This document shows, piece by piece, positions 11,887-22,086 of a stretch of DNA of 64,000 nt (position 1 is its first letter; every line of letters begins with the position of its first letter). The DNA is from Trichosphaerium sp. ATCC 40318. Lineage: Eukaryota; Discosea; Flabellinia; Trichosidae. The translations under genes and the position numbers were made by a program. The DNA lies in NCBI GenBank assembly GCA_038496445.1, contig JALMLS010000479.1:124001-188000 (forward strand), read 5' to 3'. The notes below the pieces were generated by a model that saw only the letters and a program-made list of their open reading frames with translations, did no database searches and was not told the DNA's origin.

Positions 11887-12518
11887 CTATTTGCGACTAG
11901 ATTCATTGTTTGGTTTTAACCTTGATATATTTAACGCACTAATGGTAAGTGTGAGGAAAACAATCAGGTGAATACCAACAAAATTGCAATTGTTCATTTG
12001 CCAACTGCTATTTTGAGGTCTATGTGTCAGTGTTGGTTCTAAACTCAGCGCACCATGCGATGATCCAACAAACAAAGAATTTCCTTTCTGCAACCTTGAG
12101 TTATCGTTCAGGGATCGCGTAAAAGATCTTGTCTCGAGGTACGCCATGCTCACGCTGCGACAACTTTTCATCAAACGCATAACATTGCACTCTTTGCACA
12201 CGCTGCTTCTGGAGTTCAAAGTCTTAAGATTCCATCGTATCAATGGTGGAATGAAGCTTTACATGGTGTAGCACGTGAGTGAGGAGAATTTTAGTATTTA
12301 TTTACTATTGATGTGCGCCCAAGTACCGACCACGTTGTTAGGATAATACAAAGAATTCCAAAGTCTCCGAGTGCTAGATGCAGAATGCCAGCAAATACTT
12401 GCGCATAGCCAAAATGCCAGCATGTGAAAAGTACAAGTATTTCAGATAGGAGCAACTTACAGCCTTGTTCAGTAGAGACATTTATATCAATACTGAAGTA
12501 TTGACAATATGAATACAC
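11887..12518 (-). CDS. Putative membrane protein, gene model poorly resolved
   Basis: An open frame of about 118 codons ends at 11887. It has a hydrophobic segment close to its C-terminus (NFVGIHLIVFLTLTISALNI) and a short polar tail, as in tail-anchored proteins. Upstream segments at 12291-12518 are also hydrophobic (LGDFGILCIILTTW). Donor GTAAGT near 12465 suggests an intron between them, but the acceptor is ambiguous. It shares the strand with the type I protein downstream. No family is recognised. Confidence 0.3.
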
Positions 12519-12539
12519 CGCAAGCAGTGACTTTATGCA

Positions 12540-12719
12540 ATGATTACAAATCCCTCGGCATGCTCGTGGACAATCTCGCAGGTTCAGGAAGCGCGTGAGC
12601 TCTACGTTGTAACCTCTAAACCTATGCTTCAGACGATTATTGTGGCGTCATCTTTGCTTCCGGTTATCATTTTTGTTGCGTTCTTAGTTCAACTGATACG
12701 TACATCGGAGAAACTTTAA
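12540..12719 (+). CDS. Small single-helix membrane protein ORF, 59 aa
   Basis: ATG at 12540 follows an in-frame TGA, so the start is fixed. The frame ends with TAA at 12717-12719. The polar N-terminal half (MITNPSACSWTISQ) is followed by one clear helix (IIVASSLLPVIIFVAFLVQL) and a short charged tail (RTSEKL). The layout is that of small tail-anchored or micropeptide-type membrane proteins. It lies alone between a minus-strand gene and the CRAL-TRIO gene. No homologue is recognised. Confidence 0.35.
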   Translation: MITNPSACSWTISQVQEARELYVVTSKPMLQTIIVASSLLPVIIFVAFLVQLIRTSEKL

Positions 12720-13151
12720 TCAACGAACGTGGTGCGAACGCTAACGCACTGCTTCGTTTCAAAATGGTTCGACGAAACGTGAAAAACGTAAAAGCACGTT
12801 TGCAAAGGTATCTAACGAGGTTTGAGTATAAGTAACAGCGTCATGATATAGCCATTTGTACTTTTTTTCCAATACTCCCCAACTATTGACTCACACCTCT
12901 CCTTGTAAGTTCGCGAACATTTTGATGAACAAGGATTAATACTGGCTGGTATTATTAGTACTTTGATTGCAAATACAATTGGAACTAGCGCTACCCTTCA
13001 ATAATCGATTAAAACATGCCAACATAACATGACGCTAGCAATGATTTCATAAAAACGTGGAGTAATACATGCCAAAAGGCGTAAAAGGAAAGAGAATTAA
13101 AAAAAAGGGGTTGACCGGTTTTTTGATGTCGAGCCTTGCACGTCAAAAAAA
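12720..13151. other. Intergenic, promoter side of the CRAL-TRIO gene
   Basis: About 430 nt with no convincing exon on either strand. Confidence 0.35.
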
Positions 13152-14516
13152 ATGAAATTTCTTGTGTTACAAACCTTCAGAGTGCCACTACACCTTCGCA
13201 GTATGACAGCTTCTCCTAAAAACGCAAAGAAATCGCTGATTCAGCTTAAAAAGAGGATTGATAACGCCAAAGAACCGTTTTGTACAGTAGATAATTGCGA
13301 AGCGCAGGATGCCCACTTCCTACGTTTCCTGAGACAGAAATCATACGATTACAAGGCAGCTTACAAAAAATTGGAGCGATACCACAAGTGGGTAGACAGT
13401 GGTGTATTAGATAAGCTCACAGTGGAGGAGCTAGAGCCACAGCTAAAAACACAAAAGCTCCAGTTGATGGGAAAAGATTTGGAGGTATTCCTCTTTTTTT
13501 TTTGTGAATAGACGCTAAACGACCACTGGTCAGGTCGTTTGGCGTTGTTTTTAATATTTCTTAACAACGTTTTCACTTTTTCGCCTTTCGCTCTAAATTT
13601 ATTTGTTTTGTCACTAAACCTCTCTAGGGTAGACCAATCTTACTTATTCGCTCCGCTTTACATCTCCCAGGGGAGTTTTCAACAGAGTCCACAATGCTCC
13701 TTATGGTAGCAACCATTTTTACAATGATAGCTCAAATGGACGATGACGTAGAACAAGCGCTGATCGTATGGGATTTGAAAGGGTAAGCAAACTTTTTTAT
13801 ACCCAGTGTCACATGACATTGTTACGAGTTAGCTTTTTTTTTGTTTTTCCACACTTTGATCCAGAAAAATTACTCCGTTATTCTTCTCCGACTCATGTAT
13901 TTTCTAAGATGGTCTCTAAAGAACCGTGACCCTGATCTTGTGAAGGCTGGTTCAGAACTCATTTCACAATATTTTCCACAACGTATTTACAAGGTTCTTA
14001 TTGTTAATGCACCGTTTATTGTTTGTGGTTTGTGGCGAGGTATGTAGAAAGTTGTTTTGTTAACAAAATAAAAAACAAAAAAAAAATCACAAAAAACATT
14101 TCGGAAAAATATTTATTGACACTTTCCATCTTTAGCGCTCAAACCTATGCTCCCGACTAGATACACATGTTTAGTATCTTTTCTTGCAAAACCAAAGGAG
14201 ATAAGAAAATACGTAGCTGAAAAAGAGTGCCCAAAACAATACGGTACGAATTCGTCCCAAACAGAAAAGATCTTCTTTTTTGAATTATTTTTCCTTTTCT
14301 GACTTATTCTTCTCAGGCGGTAAACTCGTTCTTGATGAGACTGACTGGATGAACGCAACGATCAAAGCAGTGACGAGCCACAAGGAGCCAATGCCACACT
14401 TGTACAATTTTTGCAAATTTTTTAAAGGTGACACTGTTTCTCCAGAAGAACTTGAAAAGCTTGATAATCTCGCTGACGAACCATCAAAAGTATTTGACGC
14501 TGTTTTTGACGAATAA
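13152..14516 (+). CDS. CRAL-TRIO (Sec14-like) lipid-binding protein
   Basis: Five exons: 13152-13484, 13628-13782, 13909-14039, 14136-14243, 14317-14516, all phase-consistent. The CRAL-TRIO N part is FLRFLRQKSYDYKAAYKKLE. The lipid-binding core follows: GRPILLIRSALHLPGEF, DLKGWSLKNRDPDLVKAGSE, QYFPQRIYKVLIVNAPFIV and KPMLPTRY, then PKQYGG-type residues in the last exons. Family members bind and exchange phosphoinositides, phosphatidylcholine or other hydrophobic ligands between membranes. The acceptor of the third exon is AAG (TTCTAAG at 13908), since only this join restores the DLKGWS motif. The start may instead be the second Met at 13203. The specific ligand is unknown. Confidence 0.85.
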
Positions 14517-14993
14517 CTCTGGCCAAACCAGTATAACATTGTATTATAACCAACTCACAATCCTGACACCCTTCAACAATTGCGAAAAAGTGGATGAGCG
14601 AGCAAATGATTTCAAAAAGGGGTAAAACTTTTTGTACAGCCTCATATTGCGTACCTCACACACGTCACACTCAAAAAAAGAGCGTCCAGTGTGATCACAG
14701 TCGCTTGTCGTAGAAGAATAAAATGTACTTTAGCTTGCACTCAATTTGTACATGTTTATCTGAGCTCTCTTTGTACTTTTTGGAACTATCTCTCTTTTTT
14801 TTAGCCGATCGAAACTTCAACGGCTAAAGGCGTTAAACGTCCTACTCCAACTACCTCGTTAGGTGTTTGTTTTCTCCTTATGTTAATATTAGTCAATCAC
14901 GTTATGTTTTCAATCAGCGGCGATCCATCAAAAGTTACCGTAACACTTTTTGGTGAACGCACCTCTTGACAGTTTTCGTTATCATCATAAGCC
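14517..14993. other. Intergenic, upstream of the TFIIE/XPB locus
   Basis: About 480 nt with no exon seen. It presumably holds the promoter for the transcript that starts the TFIIE-beta segment. Confidence 0.4.
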
Positions 14994-15890
14994 ATGACCA
15001 CAACAGATGGTTCAGTACAGTCTCGTTTGGCGCAAGAGCACTTTACTTTTGTCAAAACGTTGAAACAACACCCAAACGGGTTTACGATGCGAGAACTCCA
15101 AGAGAACCTCGGTATTAAAATAACAGAGCCGCTGCTTGAACTATTAAAAGCAAACACCCAATTGGAGTATGATGAAAATACAGGTCATATCAAATACAAG
15201 CACAAGTACCGCATTGGTTGTAGCGACGATATAATGCAAATTTTGAAGCGAGAAAGGATAATGCAAGTGGACGAAGAAACAACTACGGCGTACCCGCAAA
15301 TCAAATCTATCTTATACGTAAGTTTGGTTTTTGCTGTCTGGCTGTTACGATAATGACGACTTTTCAGCGACTTTTCACCACTTTCTCTGGGAAATTTTTG
15401 GATGGTTTTTCCAACCTTTTTTTTCTTTTCACGTGTTGCATGTTATAATTAACGTGTTGTAGAATCTTCGCAATGAGCTTAAAGTACTCAACGTCGAGCA
15501 CAGTGTCAATAAGAATTTGGTACGAGCGACAAAGCGGTAATTGCAGTAAACTAACTAAACCTGATTAGATGGTATACTTGAGACCCTCTTTGAATCACGT
15601 AAACCCACCTATTGACCTTGAGACTCTACCAAAGAAAATACAAAGGCTATGGAATAACGTAGCCAAGGTAGATTTCGTAGACCTGAAACAGATATTATTG
15701 TACGCCAAGCAACAATGTGTTTTGCGTTTTGAGGTAACATAGCAACTAGAGACAACGACCGTCCGCTTTCAAAACTGGACTGCAATGTGCAACCAGATAT
15801 GTTTCAGGATGGAAAACAGAGGCGAAAGAAAGAGAAGCGCGATCAATCTGATGCCGACGCTGACTTGCAAGCGCTTGCAGCTATTCTTCG
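14994..15890 (+). CDS. GTF2E2: TFIIE-beta segment (GTF2E2-like), N-terminal part of a predicted fusion
   Basis: ATG at 14994. Exons 14994-15317, 15463-15519, 15569-15733 and 15808-15890 join in phase and encode about 209 residues. They contain the tandem winged helices of TFIIE-beta: HPNGFTMRELQENLGI, GHIKYKHKYRI, RERIMQVDEETTTAYPQ and PKKIQRLWNNVAKVDFVDLK. The basic tail RRKKEKRDQ and ADLQALAAILR match the end of known TFIIE-beta. TFIIE recruits and regulates TFIIH at RNA polymerase II promoters. The last exon ends in phase 2 at 15890 and splices to the TFIIE-alpha segment. If the 38-nt intron were kept, the frame would stop at once (TAG at 15892). CACGTG lies in its first intron (15430). 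Confidence 0.8.
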
Positions 15891-15928
15891 GTAGGTTGTT
15901 TCTACTTTTTAAACTAAGCAATCTTCAG

Positions 15929-16970
15929 AGGGGGACTTCAAAGCCAAGGTGGTGAAGAGTATGTTTTTAAGTTCGATACAGCATTCGATTTCTTGCCATC
16001 TTCAAAGGAGGAATCTGGAAAAAAGCTAAAGCGGGCCATACTGCACAATGGCGAAGCGAATCCAACTGAATTTGAAAAAATAGTGGATCTGATTGCAATC
16101 GTTGCCACGTGGTTTTATAGTCACGATAGCTTTGTCTTAACCCTTTACAAGTTTGTAGAGAAGAAATTGTACGCATACAATATTGTCAAACACGTGACTG
16201 CGTTGTTGGTATCATGTATTGACAAGATCTAATGTTATCTAATAGATTCTTCGAAAAAGATTTATGCACTGAATTACAGCTGCCAGCAAAGCAAGTCAAC
16301 AAAGCTTTATCTATCCTCGGTGGCCATAAGCTGATAACGAGGTAATTTAATATATTGAACTATTATGCAAACTTAATCTGTAAATAGACACGTGGTAGAA
16401 CCCAAAAAGAGGTCTTCTAGCAAGTATGCTAGGATGACTAATGTATGGACAATTGACTTGGACAAATTTGTGGATGCTGTACATTATCGTGTCCTTACTA
16501 TGGAGAAAGACCTCGTAGATGAAATTGAAAAGATGAAAGACGAAGTGCTTGTTTGTAGGCCATGTAAAAAAACATACAAGACGCTGCAAGTTGAAAGTGT
16601 CAAAAACAGAGCAACTGGAAAGTACCATTGTGATGTGATTGGATGCGATATTGAGTTGACCAGAACTAACAATCGCGCCTTGCTTCAAGAAAAAGAGTCA
16701 TTGCTAAAGGAGCTAAGAAGGGTAATGCAACCCCTCAAGGATAGAATAGATGACTTACTAAACCTCGATAAAAGAGGTAAGTACTAGATAACTGTTTCGA
16801 AACAAAAACTGAAAACGCCTTTAGGTAGGAATCCTAACCATAGATGCAACTTTCGCAAATCTGTGTCAACCTCCACACGCCGAGAAACTCGCTCAAGAAG
16901 ACGACGTTTGATTAAAAAGCCACCTGTAAAGCCTACCGGATCAACAAATAATCCTGAAAGCAAGGAGGAG
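15929..16970 (+). CDS. GTF2E1: TFIIE-alpha segment (GTF2E1-like), middle part of a predicted fusion
   Basis: Exons 15929-16168, 16246-16341, 16388-16776 and 16825-16970. They encode the TFIIE-alpha winged helix (FEKIVDLIAIVATWFYSHDS, VEKKLFFEKDLCTELQLP, GGHKLITRHVVE), the residues VWTIDLDKFVDAVHYRV, and a zinc-ribbon-like stretch CRPCKKTYKTLQ then YHCDVIGCDIE. A long basic tail follows (RRETRSRRRRLIKK). There is no ATG in frame between the acceptor at 15928 and the conserved core, and TAA blocks the frame just upstream. The segment therefore needs the TFIIE-beta exon in front; phases match (2 to 2). Its last exon ends phase 0 at 16970 and opens directly into the XPB exon. The zinc site has C..C then C....C spacing. 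Confidence 0.78.
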
Positions 16971-17014
16971 GTATTTGTGCTTTTTGCCTTGGTTTAGGGT
17001 TGACATTTGTTTAG

Positions 17015-19542
17015 CCGAAAGCTGACATCGTTGAGTACTTTCAATGCCACCCTTTGCAGTATAGAGCAGTACAACCATTAATGACAGAGATATTGTTGCC
17101 TATAGTAAAACAACCACATGTCCTAAAACGTGAACATGGATTTGTGTTGGCTAAAGAGTTGCTTGACAACATAGCTCAATTCAAAAAAATCATAGAAGCA
17201 CGCTTCTACTTATACGAAATAACACCATTGTCCCTCTTTCTTGCGTACTCAAGAGGTATCACGATAATACACTCCAGCTGCCAGCTTCGTGTTCTTATTT
17301 TTTCTAGGATACAATGCCAAGGAGATTGTCAGATTAATAACTGAGCTGGGACAAAATGTAATACCAGATGACTTGCATAGACTTATAAGGAATTATACTT
17401 CAAATGCATACTACAAGATTGTACTTGTGTTGAGGTACGACTATCTAGTTTCGTTGCTACATATGCTTATTGTTTTGATTCAATAGGAACAACAAGTACT
17501 TCGTACAAACACCAAACGAAGACTTGTGTGATGCAGTAAAGGGTATAAAAGAGCTGAATGACTACTGTGCAAATTCAGTTATTTGTAAATATTATGGACC
17601 TGGTAACTGTTTTGATAAAAACCTAGTGTTCTTACCTTTGTGTACTTAGACAAGAAGGTGTGTTTCGGTTTCGAAATCGAACCTGAGCAGGCAGAGAATG
17701 TCAAGCGTATCTGTTATAAACATGGGTTTCCTATAATCGAAGAATTTCAAGTGGGTAGCTATACAGAGGCATCATCTATAAGGTAGCAAAACTAATCACT
17801 TACAACAACTCTAAACTTAATAAATATTTAGGATCAATATTCGTCCTGAGATCAAGTTGCGAGATTACCAACTCCACAGCAGCCACAGTCTTTTTTGGAA
17901 TGGTTACAAGATGCACTCAGGCATACTTGTGTTACCCTGTGGCGCTGGAAAGACACTGGTTGGTATCAACGCTGTTGCTATGTGCAAGGTACTCATCGAT
18001 GTTTGACAAAGTTTCTTACATGTATTTGTGTTTAGCTGAATGCAATTGTATTCTGTCAGTCTGCTCTTGCAGTAACACAGTGGAAAGAACAATTTAAGAA
18101 GTTCACCGATGTGCAAGACAAACAAATATCTCGGTTCGTATCCCTTCATAGGAGAGAGTGGAACGCGAAGTACGGTCATTACAAAAGCCATAAAAGTAAT
18201 CCAGATTAGTGCCGACATCGTTGTGACAACATACAGCATGTTCTCTTCTGAAAAAGGAAGGAAGCAAGATTCTCTTAGCACCATGAGGCAGTGTAAAGAT
18301 AGGGTATGGGGTATCATGATATTAGATGAAGTGCATCTCGCAACAGCAACAGTTTTTAGGCATGTTTTTTTTAATGTCAATTTGTGTATTGACTTACACG
18401 TACACCTATAGAAAAGTTACCAATCAAATTAAGAGTCACGTGAAAGTCGGATTAACCGCAACAATGGTTCGTGAGGACAATCTGATCCCTGAATTACCAT
18501 ACCTTGTTGGTCCAACGCTCTATGAGCTCGATATCTTCACGCTTCAGTACGACTTACCAGTTGTTATTATACTACTAACACGAACCTCCTTAGAATGCGT
18601 GGTCACATCGCGCCCGTACGTTGCCATGAGATTCACGTGCCAATGGCACAGAAATTCAAAGAAAGACATCAAATGTACTATCTATCTCTTTGGTTTTTAC
18701 TTACACTACGCTATTGCTCACTAAATCTACCTAGCTCTGATTATATGGAAGAACGACGATTGTTGTACATGTGTAATCCAAACAAGACACGCATTCTGTA
18801 TGAGCTAGTAATGAAGCATGCTATGGCAGGAAGCAAAGTCATCATTTTCTGTGATTCCATCTTCAGTTTGACATGGTATTCTCATCTCCTCAGTACGCTA
18901 ACCTCGAAAACAAACTCTCCACACTTGCTTCATAGCACTAACAACCATCGAAATATAGACTGGGACATGGTCCATGGAGATACAGCCCTAGCAGATCGTG
19001 CACATGTGTTGTCCAAGTTTAGAAGAGAAGGTCACAATAGCATCAACCGTATCCTCCTCAGTTCAGTAGGAGATCAGTCTATCGATCTCCCAAGTGCCGA
19101 CGTTGTTATTCAGCTTGGTTGTGGAGATGGGTCACGCATGCAAGAAGGACAACGGATAGGACGTGTTCAAAGACCTTACAAAAACAAAACAGAAGCTCAC
19201 TTTTACTCCCTTGTATCATCGGATACAGAGGAAGTCAAATACGCTGCCAAGCGTCGAAGCTTCTTGGAAGATCATGGATATGTTGTTAACGTTCAAGCGA
19301 ATGGTTCTTCGTACTTTACAGCTCGCACCAAGCAATACGTTGAGCTCAGGCATCAAGAGACGCTGACTGACGCCATTCGAAAGGAGCTTACTAGACGAAG
19401 AAAAGAGAAGGATAAGGTACCAAACCTCGGATCACAAGTCAGACGATCAGTCGCTCACCATTTTCCTAGCCTAAATCCCGCAATAACTTTCATAATGTAC
19501 GTGCAAAACGTAAGCAGACCACGCCCAGACAAGGCATGTTAA
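17015..19542 (+). CDS. ERCC3: XPB/ERCC3 DNA helicase-translocase segment of TFIIH, C-terminal part of a predicted fusion
   Basis: Nine exons from 17015 (phase 0 after a 44-nt intron) to TAA at 19540-19542, about 704 residues. The N-terminal region aligns with the XPB damage-recognition-like part (LDNIAQFKKIIEARFYLYEI, KIVLVLRNNKYFVQT). Helicase motifs: I LPCGAGKTLVGINA, II LDEVH, III with the XPB RED motif GLTATMVREDN, then NPNKTRILYE, LLSSVGDQSIDLPSADVVIQ and VI EGQRIGRVQRP. XPB is the TFIIH translocase that opens promoters and acts in nucleotide excision repair. One intron (18360-18411) is GC-AG. The roughly 100-residue N-terminal extension of human XPB is absent. If the XPB were a separate gene, the only plausible start would be the ATG at 17081. 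Confidence 0.85.
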
Positions 19543-19832
19543 AGAAACTGAAAATGAGAAAATAACAACCGAGAAGTAACATAAATCTTGGCTGATTAAC
19601 TTCAGACCAACACCTAGTAATACCACCTCGTGTCCTACAATAAACACTCATTTTTAAGCGCACAACATTATTTGACACCTCACAGCCTCATTTGGTTTTT
19701 TTTTCTCTACAAGCTTGAGAGCTAAGCGAAACGAACAAGTATAGTGATGTCGGATGAACTCGGCAGTTTTACGTTGGTCAAAACACGTTCAGCTTACTTA
19801 ATTTACATTCAACTCTAAACGAAGCTGTAACA

Positions 19833-21847
19833 ATGGGTACGTTGTTAGAGTATGGTTAATACTCATTATTACGTAGAATCGTCTACCCTAGAATGTTTTA
19901 TCACAGATTGCACTGGCGTTGCCATTGCTTGGTGTTATGATTGTCAATCAGGTAAAATACTGGTTTTAAAGAAATTGCGCATTTTTTTACGTTGTTGTAA
20001 CCCTTCGTTTCAATTAGCCCTTTGCGTTAAATGCGATACGTACGTGCATTCAGAATTTCCAGAGAAGGTCCACCATCTTAGAGCGGGACTAGGTACGCTT
20101 TCTAGTAAACCATTACTTTACAATTACTGCACGCTAAGCGTGTAGCGTGTCTTACGCATTCTTACACTTTACAAATAAACCAACTGCTAACGTTATATCC
20201 TGTAGATACTTCTGCAGATTTCTTGTCTGGCACAGAGAATGACCAACTATTACCTCAAGACAATGGTAAGCCACCAGAAAAAAAAAACAAACCGAAAAAA
20301 TAGACTGAGACCAAACTAAACTGATCCCTTTGTAACCCAATCACATAGGTAATGGTCAAGGCAATAGCGCTTGCTGTGGATGCGCCTCCAACAACGTCAC
20401 GGTTTCTCCAATGGTTACTGATGGCCTTTACGCTTGTAGATGGCCAAATTGTAAACGTACGCATACAATTAAACCTTGCTGTACCTTTTTGAGGTCGCTA
20501 AAAGCCGTGAGGCTTATCACTGAAACAAACTCGATTTTTTCAAATCAAGGCTTTTTAATCGCCCATTTGTCCGTTCTAACAGTTTACTTGCTAGCGTTTC
20601 GTTTCGCTAGTGCACAAGACTTGGCGTGTCATGTTTCCCTCCATATTGCTTTAACAGTACAACGCGTACGATCATTGGTTTTGTTTTATTATTGATGCTT
20701 ATTCTAACATGTTGGTTTTAGCGTGGAACGCTTTCAATAGATAAGATTTGTGTCTTTTGCGGTGTTTGGTTTGATTCCACTGACGCAACGAGCAACCACC
20801 TCTTGAACCATACCGCACACTTTGTGGCCATGTTTGGTAACCTAGTAAGGGTTTTTTACGCGAAAAACAAATTAGATTATCGTGGCACTAATGAACAATA
20901 GGTCCCTTCTGCTGATTCTACAGCAACTGTACCAAAGACACACGCTGGTAGCGTACGTTTGCTGGGTTTTTCCGTTTCCTTTTTTTAAATGCTTAGCAAC
21001 TGCCATAGTCAACTCAAAAGCGAGGTGTTAAACGAAAGCACGAAACTGAGCCAGATGACAGGTGCGTAGACGAATTAAAAAAAAAAAGATGTCACCTCGT
21101 CACCATCCACGTACAAATAGTCTAAATACTGAATCTAGGCCCTTCTCATGCGATACCACCGGATGCAAAAAAACATTCAAACGCAAAGGTCACTTGAAGC
21201 GACACAAACAAATTCACTTGCCTCAGAACAAGGTAAACAATTAAAAACAATCAGAAAAACCTTGCCTTAGGTCTTTGTTGTTATTCTTTCTCCATGCTAA
21301 ACATACACTTTAGCGCAATCGCTTCTTTTGTGGTGAGAGTGGGTGTAACAAGTCTTATTCAACAAAGTACGATCTTAACGCTCATATGAGACAGGTGCAT
21401 CAAGGACAAAATGTCTATAAATGTGACACCAAAGTACGTCGTATTCAAACAACTTTGAGTGATGTGTTGACTTTTAAAAAGGGATGTGGTCGACGATTTG
21501 TACAAGAGAAATCCCTTGAGAAGCACCTATCGGCTTGTGATAAGAAAAACGATCCAAATAGCATCGGACGGGACAACGGACAAAAACAGGGGCAGCATGG
21601 GCAGCAAGGACAGCACGGGCAGCATGGGCAGCAAGGGCAGCATGGGCAGCAACAGCAGCAACAGCATCAACAGCATCAACAACATCAACAACATCAACAT
21701 CAGCACCAAAATATTCTCCTCCCAACCCATGGAGATCACGGTGGCGCTGGTAACACTAGTGCACCAGTGTTGGAATCTACGGTGCCTCTTTTAGAGTCAC
21801 CAACAATCTCGTATGTTGCTAAGCAGCTGAGTTTACCCTCTCTCTAA
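19833..21847 (+). CDS. B-box plus C2H2 zinc-finger protein with Gln/His-rich tail
   Basis: Tiny first exon ATGG at 19833, donor GTACGT. The next exons give a B-box-like zinc module (TDCTGVAIAWCYDC, ALCVKCDTYVHSEF, HH). A linker with CCGCASN follows, then at least four C2H2-type fingers: YACRWPNC with a distant H pair, ICVFCGVWFDSTDATSNHLL, FSCDTTGCKKTFKRKGHLKR and FFCGESGCNKSYSTKYDLNA, then GCGRRFVQEKSLEKHLSAC. The TGC/SGC/GCGRRF fingers with long inter-Cys loops resemble TFIIIA-like fingers. The C-terminus has GQHGQQ repeats and His/Gln runs before ending TISYVAKQLSLPSL. It is probably a DNA- or RNA-binding regulator. A B-box in front of C2H2 fingers is an unusual mix. Confidence 0.7.
21587..21712 (+). 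repeat. Low-complexity GQHGQQ / QHQQ coding repeat
   Basis: Tandem GGGCAGCAT/GGGCAGCAA units pass into CAGCAT/CAACAT triplets within the zinc-finger gene. This is a likely site of length polymorphism. Confidence 0.85.
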
Positions 21848-22086
21848 TCCATCCAGCCAATAAACCAATTAAAAATCCTAAATTAAAAACAACCCATTGT
21901 AATTTAAAAGAATAAATACGTAGCTGACTTGGTGCATACTGCTTCCGAATAAAAAATAAGGTGACATTCAAGCCCTTCCAAAAACAAACAAAAAAAAACC
22001 GGAAATTCAGTTTTGCCCTCTCGTCACGTGTTGAATATTTTGCGATTGTGATGATGATAATACAAAATATGTTTTCTTTTTTATTC

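Noticed and set aside
16169-16245. Reading TFIIE-alpha through to TAA at 16230
   Set aside because: Using donor GTACGC at 16169 joins VEKKL to FFEKDLCTELQLP, which restores the winged-helix length known from TFIIE-alpha.
21474-21739. Ala/Val-rich and Leu-rich frames opposite the Gln/His tract
   Set aside because: Antisense by-products of the CAG/CAT repeat in the zinc-finger gene.
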